NCBI GenBank assembly: GCA_023228445.1
Contig: JALOBD010000007.1
Span: 1 to 29,285, forward strand
Reading direction: 5' to 3'
From: Sphaerochaeta sp.
Lineage (GTDB): Bacteria; Spirochaetota; Spirochaetia; Sphaerochaetales; Sphaerochaetaceae
DNA length: 29,285 nucleotides
Each line of letters begins with the position of its first letter. The first letter of the stretch is position 1. Below are positions 1 to 5,355 of this stretch, piece after piece. The position numbers and the translations under genes are program-made. The notes under the pieces are model-generated. The model worked only from the letters and a program-made list of their open reading frames with translations, was not told where the DNA came from and did no database searches.

Positions 1-57
1 CTCGCGGGCGATATCCTTGATCGTCGGGCGCTTGTTGCCGTTTCTCGTATCTCTCAT
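1..57 (-). CDS. LacI-family transcriptional regulator, N-terminal fragment (cut by window edge)
   Basis: Only the first 19 codons lie in the window. They start at the ATG at 57 (minus strand), with an AAGGAT-like ribosome binding site upstream, and the frame is still open at base 1. Residues 10-19 read RPTIKDIARE, the usual opening of the LacI/GalR helix-turn-helix (T-I-x-D-I-A-x-x-A-G-V-S). In this family the N-terminal domain binds an operator palindrome, and a C-terminal periplasmic-binding-protein-like domain senses a sugar or nucleoside. The effector cannot be guessed because that domain is outside the window. It is transcribed in the same direction as the ODP/FMN-protein operon upstream, but about 130 bp and an inverted repeat separate them, so a separate transcription unit is likely. 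Confidence 0.72.
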   Translation of the reverse strand, partial: MRDTRNGNKRPTIKDIARE

Positions 58-89
58 CTGCCTATCCTTGCCCCAATGGCGAGCATCGT

Positions 90-98
90 ATCATACCA
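90..98 (-). promoter_or_regulatory. Possible extended -10 promoter for the LacI-type gene
   Basis: On the minus strand the sequence reads TGGTATGAT, an extended -10 (TG-n-TATGAT), about 33 bp ahead of the start codon at 57. I see no good -35 at 16-18 bp, so this rests on the extended -10 alone. Confidence 0.35.
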
Positions 99-163
99 GG
101 GAAGAAAAAAGAACCACCTTCAATCCAGCCTGGTCGCTATGGAGATACTAAACCGGTTTTCTT

Positions 164-179
164 GCCTCGTCAACGAGGC
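164..179. repeat. Short inverted repeat (hairpin) downstream of the FMN-binding protein gene
   Basis: GCCTCG-TCAA-CGAGGC forms a 6-bp stem with a 4-base loop just after the stop at 185. No run of T follows on either strand (on the minus strand the next bases are AAGAAAACC). It may weakly terminate or stabilise the 3' end of the ODP/FMN-protein transcript, but it is not a canonical intrinsic terminator. Confidence 0.35.
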
Positions 180-184
180 TCTCA

Positions 185-559
185 TCACAATGTCTGTACG
201 GTGCGCTCCACGGTGATCACCAACGCACCACGTGCCCAGCCAAAGCGTTCGCTGATCTGGTCATAGGCTGTTCCTTCGGTCTCGATGCGGGCGGTTCCAT
301 AGAGAGAAAAGCCCGCTCCCTTGTAGCGCAGGCCCATCACATCGCGATTGCTCACCGAGAGGAGTACCGTGTTGTCCTTCTTCAGGTTCTCCTCGGTGTG
401 GACCATGCCGCCGACCGGGATCAGAAGATCGTTGCCGTCGATGATGACATAACTGTTCCACGTGTTGACCACGTGGGGGCCGGCCGGGCCGTTGGTGACG
501 ATCGTCAGCGCACCATCGGCGCCGGTGGTGAGAATTTCAATGAGTTTTGGGTCGAGCAT
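185..559 (-). CDS. FMN-binding split-barrel protein (Desulfovibrio FMN-bp / PNPOx-like family)
   Basis: This 124-residue protein closely matches the layout of the small FMN-binding protein of Desulfovibrio, about 122 residues. Visible signatures are GPHVVNTWNSY at residues 27-37, IPVGGM at 47-52 followed by a Thr (55), and a C-terminal FGWARGALVITVERTVQTL stretch at 106-124. The family is a homodimeric split barrel that binds FMN non-covalently and acts as a flavodoxin-like electron carrier or flavin reductase; it is cytoplasmic. The ATG at 559 has GAGGAGA eight bases upstream. It lies 30 bp behind the ODP-type protein with no promoter or terminator visible between them, so the two are probably co-transcribed. 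That makes it a plausible FMN redox partner for the diiron protein (inference). Other members of the pyridoxamine-phosphate-oxidase-like superfamily are the alternative, but the NTWNSY and PVGGM motifs favour FMN-bp. Confidence 0.85.
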   Translation of the reverse strand: MLDPKLIEILTTGADGALTIVTNGPAGPHVVNTWNSYVIIDGNDLLIPVGGMVHTEENLKKDNTVLLSVSNRDVMGLRYKGAGFSLYGTARIETEGTAYDQISERFGWARGALVITVERTVQTL

Positions 560-589
560 CAGTAGGGTCTCCTCTCAGACTCCATGGTA

Positions 590-1213
590 TCACACGTTCA
601 GGATCGGTCCATGGCCGGGGGCCACCAGATCGACGGAAAGAGCGAGCAGACGCTCTTTGAGCGCTCCTCGCCGCGCCTCATCGGCGACCTGGATCGGTGA
701 GATCGCCTCGACCTCCACCTTCCAGTTGCTCTTGTGGCGCTCCTCCTCGCTGTGCCCGTAGCGGATCATCAGGTCGCTTGAGAAGAAGATCTTGTTCTTG
801 CGTTCATAGGCCAAGAGTCCATCCCAGAGGTGCATCTCGCTCGGGTAGGCGATCATCTCAAGCTCCAGGTCCCCGAGGGTGAGGACCTCTCCATCCCGGG
901 CGATGGTGACGTCGGCCTTGATGCCGAAGCCGGTGATCTGGCGGGCGGTCACCTCACCGGCGATGACTTTAGCCGCCGGGTAGATGGAGAGGACGGTGGA
1001 GAGCGCGCCGCACTCGTCGCTCTCGAAGTGGGAGACGAAGATGGATGAGACCTTGCGTCCCTCAAGAGCCTTGAGCAGCGACGGTGCGTCACTCTCGGCC
1101 CCGGTATGGATGAGAACCGGTTCACTGACTCCTGCCAAGTACTGGTTGAAGGTCAGGTCGATGTACTGGTTATAGGTGGTGTGTCGCCAGAGGTGTGGGG
1201 TTATTTGGGTCAT
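590..1213 (-). CDS. ODP-type metallo-beta-lactamase-fold diiron protein, without flavodoxin domain
   Basis: This 207-residue protein corresponds to the metallo-beta-lactamase half of flavodiiron proteins (COG0426-like) and lacks the C-terminal flavodoxin domain. The diiron ligands are recognisable: H62-x-E64-x-D66 (motif SHFESDECG), H128 in PSEMHLWDG, D147 in FFSSDLM, and H201 in APGHGP. The residue after D66 is Glu, where flavodiiron proteins have His. HxExD rather than HxHxD separates it from zinc hydrolases. Full flavodiiron proteins reduce O2 or NO; stand-alone ODP proteins in Treponema denticola act as iron/oxygen sensors for chemotaxis. The start at 1213 was chosen because TAAGGAG lies 8 bases upstream; a longer reading to 1285 would overlap the promoter. 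It is first in an operon with the FMN-binding protein, which could replace the missing flavodoxin domain (inference). Confidence 0.85.
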   Translation of the reverse strand: MTQITPHLWRHTTYNQYIDLTFNQYLAGVSEPVLIHTGAESDAPSLLKALEGRKVSSIFVSHFESDECGALSTVLSIYPAAKVIAGEVTARQITGFGIKADVTIARDGEVLTLGDLELEMIAYPSEMHLWDGLLAYERKNKIFFSSDLMIRYGHSEEERHKSNWKVEVEAISPIQVADEARRGALKERLLALSVDLVAPGHGPILNV

Positions 1214-1231
1214 GGTGTTTCTCCTTACATA

Positions 1232-1261
1232 ATCATAGTGATTTAGTAGGAGATATGTCAA
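1232..1261 (-). promoter_or_regulatory. Sigma70-type promoter of the ODP/FMN-protein operon
   Basis: On the minus strand a perfect TTGACA (-35, 1261-1256) and TATGAT (-10, 1237-1232) are separated by 18 bp. Transcription would start near 1225, giving a leader of about 12 bases that holds the AAGGAG site before the ATG at 1213. This is one of the best promoter matches in the window. Confidence 0.75.
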
Positions 1262-1273
1262 ATCCCACTCGTG

Positions 1274-1301
1274 TTGACAGTGCAACTTTTATTGTGATAC
1301 G
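1274..1301 (+). promoter_or_regulatory. Promoter of tRNA-Val
   Basis: A perfect TTGACA at 1274-1279 is followed after 16 bp by GATACG, preceded by TGT as in an extended -10. The predicted start is only a few bases before the mature tRNA 5' end at 1313. It is divergent from the ODP promoter, with the two -35 elements 12 bp apart. Confidence 0.55.
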
Positions 1302-1312
1302 TTTGCCAAGCC

Positions 1313-1384
1313 GGCCGGATAGCTCAGTGGGAGAGCGATTGCCTTACACGCAATTGGTCGGGGGTTCAAATCCCTCTCCGGTCA
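1313..1384 (+). tRNA. tRNA-Val, anticodon TAC
   Basis: A complete 72-base cloverleaf can be folded by hand. The acceptor stem is GGCCGGA/TCCGGTC (one G-T pair). The D stem is GCTC/GAGC, and the anticodon stem ATTGC/GCAAT carries loop CTTACAC. A 5-base variable loop (1355-1359) follows, then the T stem GGGGG/CCCTC with TTCAAAT in the loop. The anticodon TAC is at 1345-1347 and reads valine GTN codons, mainly GTA and GTG. The discriminator base is A1384. The 3' CCA is not encoded (TGG follows), so the tRNA needs CCA-adding enzyme. It has its own promoter and terminator. Confidence 0.96.
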
Positions 1385-1387
1385 ATG

Positions 1388-1419
1388 GACGTGCCAGATG
1401 TGGCGCGTCTTTTTTTTTC
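1388..1419 (+). terminator. Rho-independent terminator after tRNA-Val
   Basis: GACGTGCCA-GATG-TGGCGCGTC (1388-1409) makes a 9-bp stem with one G-T pair and a 4-base loop. It runs straight into nine T residues. This is a textbook intrinsic terminator, three bases after the mature tRNA 3' end. Confidence 0.92.
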
Positions 1420-1432
1420 TTCCCGTATTGAC

Positions 1433-1438
1433 TATAGT
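1433..1438 (+). promoter_or_regulatory. Possible -10 element for the cmpB-yggS-rluD operon
   Basis: TATAGT at 1433-1438 matches a -10 at five of six positions. It lies just after the tRNA terminator and 17 bases before the GTG at 1456. The matching -35 position falls in the terminator T run and matches poorly, so the promoter is provisional. Confidence 0.35.
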
Positions 1439-1455
1439 AGGCACAGAGGGCGATC

Positions 1456-2229
1456 GTGCAATTGAATGTGGTCATCTGGTACTTCTTCTTCTATGCGGTG
1501 ATCGGCTACCTGGTCGAGGTAGCCTATTGTTCAATCCTGCAGCACAGGCTCGTCAATCGGGGCTTCCTCTACGGGCCATGGTTGCCCATCTACGGTATCG
1601 GCGCGCTCGTGATCGCAGCCTGTACCCGCCCGTTTGCCGAGTATGCCCTTGTGGTCTTCCTCGCCACCATGGCGTTGACCAGCCTCGTCGAGTACATCAC
1701 CAGTGTGGCCCTGGAGCGCTTCTTCGGCCTCAGGCTCTGGGACTATTCGGGCTATCGGTTCAATTTCCGTGGTCGGGTGTGCCTGAAAAACACCGTGCTC
1801 TTCGGCCTCTTGGGTCTCTCGCTCGTTTATGCCATCCATCCAGCCATCCAGGCGCTCTTGGCGATGATGGACCTGCGGGCACAGGAAGTGGGTGCCCATG
1901 TGATCGTGCTGCTCCTCGGCATCGACACCACCGCCTCGTCGTTGGGAATGGTCTCGTTCACCACGCTGTTGGAGCGCTACCACCGCCGCAAGGGCGAGAT
2001 CGAGGAGAGGCTCGCCGCCCTGGCCGCCTCGGCGCAGGCACGCCTACTCATCGAGCATCTCAAGGAAGAGCGCCACGAGCTCTTGGAGAGCCTGGTCGCC
2101 CGCTCACGCTCCATCCTCTCCCGCTTCCCATCGCTGACCTCGCAGAGCGAGGAGCGACGAGGTCACCTGCGTACCCTGCGTGAACGGTTGGGGCACATAC
2201 TGGAGGAGCATGGCAATGATGAGAAGTGA
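1456..2229 (+). CDS. CmpB-like multipass membrane protein (putative ABC-transporter type IV, PF06541-like)
   Basis: This is a 257-residue inner-membrane protein. The first about 170 residues are hydrophobic, with four to five likely transmembrane segments. They carry the family hallmark NRGFLYGPWLPIYGIGAL near residues 34-51 and a VEY-ITS-ALE segment near 80. The last about 85 residues are highly charged, rich in Arg, Glu and Leu, and probably form a cytoplasmic coiled coil. The family is annotated as a putative ABC transporter type IV, but its biochemical role is not established, so I assign none. The start is GTG at 1456, with a GAGGG site about six bases upstream. Its 3' end overlaps the next gene (yggS) by 14 bases, so the two are probably translationally coupled. 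Confidence 0.78.
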   Translation: MQLNVVIWYFFFYAVIGYLVEVAYCSILQHRLVNRGFLYGPWLPIYGIGALVIAACTRPFAEYALVVFLATMALTSLVEYITSVALERFFGLRLWDYSGYRFNFRGRVCLKNTVLFGLLGLSLVYAIHPAIQALLAMMDLRAQEVGAHVIVLLLGIDTTASSLGMVSFTTLLERYHRRKGEIEERLAALAASAQARLLIEHLKEERHELLESLVARSRSILSRFPSLTSQSEERRGHLRTLRERLGHILEEHGNDEK

Positions 2230-2914
2230 TGACCTGCGAGCGCGCTTGATGGATATCCAGGGCCGCGTCACTGAGGCGGCAAACGAGTCTCTGCGAAAAG
2301 GCGATGCGGTACGCCTGATGGCGGTCAGCAAGACCCACCCCTATGCGGCGATGCTCGCCCTCGCTGCGGCGGGGCAGCTGCTCTTCGGTGAAAACCGGGT
2401 GCAGGAGGGGGAGGCCAAGCTGCCTGACAAGGGGGAGCGGCCCCTTACCATCAACCTCATCGGTCACCTGCAATCCAACAAGGCTCGCAAGGCCCTCGCC
2501 CTCTTCGACCGCATCGACAGCGTCGACTCATTGCGCCTGGCCAGACGCCTCGATGGACTTATCGAGGAGCCCTATCCCATCCTGTTGGAGCTGAACACCA
2601 GCGGCGAAGCGGCCAAGCACGGGTTTAAGGACGAGGATGCACTCTTCTTCGCCCTCGATGAGATTGTCACGATGGAGCACCTGCGGGTGGAGGGCCTGAT
2701 GACCCTCGGCCCGCTCGGGGGGGACGAGCGGGCAACGCGTGCCGCATTCTCCCGCTTGCGCGAGAGCTTTGAGCGTGCCAAGGAGCGCTTTGACTTGCCG
2801 TCGTTCTTCGAGCTCTCCATGGGGATGAGCGGGGACTGGCCCCTTGCCATCGCCGAAGGCTCGACGTGTGTGCGGATCGGCACGGCCCTCTTCGGTCCAC
2901 GGGAGGGGAGATGA
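2216..2914 (+). CDS. yggS: Pyridoxal 5'-phosphate homeostasis protein, YggS/PLPBP family
   Basis: This cytosolic protein of about 232 residues has the single-domain alanine-racemase-like barrel of the YggS family. It binds PLP but has no known catalytic activity and buffers vitamin B6 and amino-acid pools. The PLP lysine is in LMAVSKTHP (about K39). Other family motifs are FGENRVQE, LIGHLQSNKAR, LMTLGP, ELSMGMSGDW and VRIGTALFGPR. The usual length is 220-240. Three in-frame ATG codons crowd the start (2210, 2216, 2219). 2216 is preferred because GGAGGA (2202-2207) lies 8 bases upstream, while 2210 leaves only 2 bases. It overlaps the upstream gene by 14 bases and the next gene by the ATGA at 2911-2914. 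Confidence 0.93.
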   Translation: MMRSDDLRARLMDIQGRVTEAANESLRKGDAVRLMAVSKTHPYAAMLALAAAGQLLFGENRVQEGEAKLPDKGERPLTINLIGHLQSNKARKALALFDRIDSVDSLRLARRLDGLIEEPYPILLELNTSGEAAKHGFKDEDALFFALDEIVTMEHLRVEGLMTLGPLGGDERATRAAFSRLRESFERAKERFDLPSFFELSMGMSGDWPLAIAEGSTCVRIGTALFGPREGR

Positions 2915-3243
2915 GACGTTCAATTGCCGTGGTATTGGTCATCCTGCTGCTCGCCCCGCTCTCGGTGGCGGGCGAGCCGCTGAAGGAGTATGTTCCCTAC
3001 CAGGAGGGTGAATTCCCGCTCTGGACCTACAAGATCCGGCGTGCCGAGCAGATCTTCTTCGGCTCGATGATCATCACCATCCCGGCTGCCGCCCTCATCT
3101 ACTCGCTGGCGGTCAACAACAACGTGCTCGCCCAGCCGACGAGCCAGGGGCAGGCGTATCTGGTCAGTGGTGCCATCGCGGCAAGCCTGTCGCTCTCCAT
3201 CTCCATCGCCGACTACGTCATCGGTGAAGTGAGGAAGCCCTGA
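2911..3243 (+). CDS. Small exported or membrane protein of unknown function
   Basis: This 110-residue protein has a clear N-terminal signal sequence: MRRS, then a hydrophobic run ending LSVAGEP, with possible cleavage after Ala20. A charged, aromatic stretch follows (about 25-47, containing EGEFPLWTYKIRRAEQIFFGS). Two hydrophobic segments come next, near 48-67 and 82-101, and the tail is EVRKP. I do not recognise a named domain. From memory, an EFP-x-W-x-x-x-x-RRAEI-x-FFGS-like stretch recurs in small spirochaete membrane proteins, but I could not check this. The ATG at 2911 overlaps the yggS stop as ATGA, and its own stop overlaps the rluD start as TGATG, so it is embedded in the operon. Likely location is the inner membrane or periplasmic face. 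Confidence 0.75.
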   Translation: MRRSIAVVLVILLLAPLSVAGEPLKEYVPYQEGEFPLWTYKIRRAEQIFFGSMIITIPAAALIYSLAVNNNVLAQPTSQGQAYLVSGAIAASLSLSISIADYVIGEVRKP

Positions 3244-4169
3244 TGGCCATCGTGCACCGCACCATCGAGGTGGAAGTCGGCCCTGTCACCGAGGCGATGC
3301 GCCTCGATGCGTACGTCGTGCAGGCTCGCGATGGGCTTTCACGCTCACTCTTCTCCAAGGCCGATACCCGCCTCACCCTCAACGGCAAGGAGGTGAAGAA
3401 GAGCCGCCTCGTCAAGGAGGGGGACCGGATCGTCGTCACCTACACCGAGGCGCACTACGAGGGCATCGTCGCCCAACCGATCGACCTCTCTGTCCTCTAT
3501 GAGGACAACGACCTTTTGATCATCGACAAGGAGCAGGGGGTGGTGGTCCACCCTGGGGCCGGCAACCGGGACCAGACGCTGGTCAACGGCCTGCTTGAGC
3601 GCTACGGCACCGACTTTGCCGCCATGGGTGAGGAGGGCAGGCCGGGGATCGTGCATCGCCTCGACAAGGATACCAGCGGTGTGATGGTCATCGCCCTCAA
3701 CGCGAAGAGCCAGCGCGCCCTCAGCGCCCAGTTCAAGGCGCGGACGACTGAGAAGGTCTACGTAGCGGTGGTGCGCGGAAGGGTCAAGGAACGGCGGGGC
3801 ACGATCGAGAGCAACATCATGCGTGACCCGGTCCGGCGCACCCAGTACACCACCTGTGGCAGCGGTGAGGGGCGCACTGCCCGCACCGACTATACCGTGG
3901 TTGCCCGCTCCTTGCAGTGGACCCTGCTGCGCATTGTCCTCCATACCGGGCGGACCCACCAGATCCGCGTGCATCTGAAGTCCATCGGCCACCCGATCGT
4001 CGGTGATCCCATCTACGGCAGTGGCGCCCCCCCATCGTTGTTGCTCCATGCGTTGGCACTGGGCATCGACCACCCCACCACCGGTGTGAGGATCCGCGCC
4101 GTCGCCCCCTTGCCCCGCCGGATCAAGGAGTGGGTGTACGGGGCGAGCGCACCGAGAGGTTTGCGTTGA
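3243..4169 (+). CDS. rluD: RluD-type 23S rRNA pseudouridine synthase
   Basis: This 308-residue enzyme isomerises uridine to pseudouridine in RNA, most likely in 23S rRNA. An S4 RNA-binding domain occupies roughly residues 18-68 (RLDAYV, SRSLFSKA, LNGKEVKKS, KEGDRIVV). The catalytic domain follows: YEDNDLLIIDKEQGVVVHPG at 86-105, then HRLDKDTSG at 138-146 with catalytic Asp141, then the LHTGRTHQIRVHL and HPIVGDPIYG motifs. Length and order fit RluD/RluC of the RluA family; which uridines are modified cannot be read from sequence. It starts at an ATG that shares one base with the preceding stop (TGATG), so it is translationally coupled. Its last 47 bases overlap, tail to tail, the 3' end of the MBL-fold gene on the other strand. 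Confidence 0.93.
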   Translation: MAIVHRTIEVEVGPVTEAMRLDAYVVQARDGLSRSLFSKADTRLTLNGKEVKKSRLVKEGDRIVVTYTEAHYEGIVAQPIDLSVLYEDNDLLIIDKEQGVVVHPGAGNRDQTLVNGLLERYGTDFAAMGEEGRPGIVHRLDKDTSGVMVIALNAKSQRALSAQFKARTTEKVYVAVVRGRVKERRGTIESNIMRDPVRRTQYTTCGSGEGRTARTDYTVVARSLQWTLLRIVLHTGRTHQIRVHLKSIGHPIVGDPIYGSGAPPSLLLHALALGIDHPTTGVRIRAVAPLPRRIKEWVYGASAPRGLR

Positions 4170-4710
4170 AGAGGCGCTCGATGCGCAGCTTGCTCGGCGA
4201 TCCGTGGCCACCGAAGAGCAGGGTGTTCTCATCGAGGCAGAAGAGCTTTTTTTCGATCAGATTGACCAACAGGCGCTCTTCGCTCGGTCCACCGCTCTTG
4301 CCAACCCATCCGCTGTGCAGCACATCCCCGCTGAAGAGCGCCCCGCCGATTCTCCAGACGATCGAGTCGAGGCTGTGCCCTGGCAGGTGTATCGCCTCGA
4401 TGGGAAGGTCGCAGAGCGTGAGGGTCTGGCCGTCGCATACCCGGTTGAAGGGGAAGGGGAAGCGGCTGTGCTCACTTGCCCACACCTCGACATCGTAGAT
4501 CTTCCTCAGTGTGCCCAGTCCCTCGTGGTGGGCGAGGTGGCCGTGGGTGAGCAGCACATGGGCCAGGGTGAAGTGGTGGTCCTCGATCAGCTTGACCAAC
4601 TCGATCTCCACCGAGCCCGGGTCGATGAGCAGCGCCTGGCGATTCTCCTTGTTGGCCACCAGGTAGGTGTTGCAGAGCGCCAAGGAGGAGAAGTGTTGGT
4701 AGATGTTCAT
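4123..4710 (-). CDS. Metallo-beta-lactamase-fold hydrolase with altered HxHxDH motif
   Basis: This 195-residue protein resembles glyoxalase-II-type MBL-fold proteins: NTYLVAN near the N terminus, LLIDPG at 28-32, LLTHGHLAHHEG at 53-64, LPGHSLDS at 109-116, LFSGDVLHSGWVG at 125-137 and GGHGSP at 167-172. Most metal ligands are present (H56, H58, H61, H112, D129, H169). However, the Asp of HxHxDH is Ala60, so the second metal site should be weakened. The substrate is unknown; hydroxyacylglutathione hydrolase-like activity is possible but not shown. The ATG at 4710 was chosen because AAGAGG lies 7 bases upstream and the start overlaps the pentapeptide gene stop as ATGA. An upstream reading to 4794 would lie inside that gene. 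The tail overlaps rluD by 47 bases. Confidence 0.85.
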   Translation of the reverse strand: MNIYQHFSSLALCNTYLVANKENRQALLIDPGSVEIELVKLIEDHHFTLAHVLLTHGHLAHHEGLGTLRKIYDVEVWASEHSRFPFPFNRVCDGQTLTLCDLPIEAIHLPGHSLDSIVWRIGGALFSGDVLHSGWVGKSGGPSEERLLVNLIEKKLFCLDENTLLFGGHGSPSKLRIERLFNANLSVRSPRTPTP

Positions 4711-5285
4711 CGATGGGCCTCTTGCCAGTTGGAGTAACGCAGCGAGACGTTGCGCCGTCGGCTGTGGCGGAAGTCCGTCTTCTTCAGGTTGCAATCCTCG
4801 AAGGGAGAGTCGGTCAGCAGTGCGGTGTTGAAGGTTGAGTAGTAGAAGTCACACTCGCTGAAGTTGGTCTTATTTGCCACGATGCCGCTGAAGTTGGAGT
4901 GGATGAAAAGGGAGCCGGAGAGGTCGCAGTCGATGAAGCGGCTGCCGGCAAAGACACAGTAGCGCACATCGACTGCGGTGAAGGTACAGCGCTCGAAGAG
5001 GCAGAAGTCGAAGAAGCAGTTGACCATCACCAGCGAGCTGAAGTCCACGTCGGTGAAGGTGCACCACGCCAGGTTGTTGCCGGCCATCCGTTTGGGAGCG
5101 ATGGTGAGGTTGCACAGGTGTGCTTCGCTGACCGAGAGGTCGACGACCGTGTCACTGCCATTCAAGAGTTGGATGGTGTGGGCGAAGATGGCGTCCTGTT
5201 GGCTGCTATGGTAGTAGCAGTGCTCATCATCTGCATGGGCGTAGTGGTGGCACCCTGCCACGGTACAGGTTCTCAGCGCAAACAT
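4707..5285 (-). CDS. Pentapeptide-repeat protein with N-terminal Cys/His cluster
   Basis: With the ATG at 5285 this is a 192-residue protein. Residues about 75-185 form an imperfect pentapeptide-repeat solenoid: F or L at every fifth position, as in CTFTDVDFSSL, CLFERCTFTAVD, CDLSGSLFIHSNFSG and TNFSECDFYYSTF. Such repeats fold into a right-handed quadrilateral beta helix. Known members bind DNA gyrase or act as scaffolds, and no specific role can be assigned here. Residues 7-26 hold a Cys/His cluster (C7, C12, C23, H26) that could bind one metal. An in-frame TTG at 5318 would add 11 residues and has a weak GGGAAAG site. I prefer 5285 because that TTG coincides with a TTGACA -35 element. The stop overlaps the MBL-fold gene start as ATGA, so the two are coupled. 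Confidence 0.82.
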   Translation of the reverse strand: MFALRTCTVAGCHHYAHADDEHCYYHSSQQDAIFAHTIQLLNGSDTVVDLSVSEAHLCNLTIAPKRMAGNNLAWCTFTDVDFSSLVMVNCFFDFCLFERCTFTAVDVRYCVFAGSRFIDCDLSGSLFIHSNFSGIVANKTNFSECDFYYSTFNTALLTDSPFEDCNLKKTDFRHSRRRNVSLRYSNWQEAHR

Positions 5286-5296
5286 ACCCAAGGGTA

Positions 5297-5318
5297 GCAG
5301 ATGGACCTCTGTTGTCAA
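5297..5318 (-). promoter_or_regulatory. Candidate promoter of the pentapeptide/MBL pair
   Basis: On the minus strand a perfect TTGACA (5318-5313) is followed after 16 bp by TACCCT (5296-5291 region), which keeps the most conserved T, A and final T of a -10. The predicted start is at or next to the ATG at 5285, which would give a leaderless or near-leaderless mRNA. The -35 overlaps the -35 of the divergent rsgA promoter. Confidence 0.4.
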
Positions 5319-5340
5319 GGGGACACTTTCCCATTAGAGT
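5312..5340 (+). promoter_or_regulatory. Promoter of rsgA-mutS2
   Basis: TTGTCA at 5312-5317 and TAGAGT at 5335-5340 are separated by exactly 17 bp. The predicted start is near 5346, immediately ahead of the strong GGAGGAG ribosome binding site (5348-5354) for the ATG at 5356. Confidence 0.6.
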
Positions 5341-5355
5341 GAATGACGGAGGAGT

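Noticed and set aside
164..179. Intrinsic terminator after the FMN-binding protein gene
   Set aside because: The stem is short and no T run follows on the transcribed strand, so it is kept as an inverted repeat only.
1398..2183. 261-codon plus-strand frame overlapping the CmpB-like gene
   Set aside because: Its start lies inside the tRNA terminator, its composition is Pro/Arg/Gly-rich, and the other frame (1456-2229) shows a real membrane-protein family.
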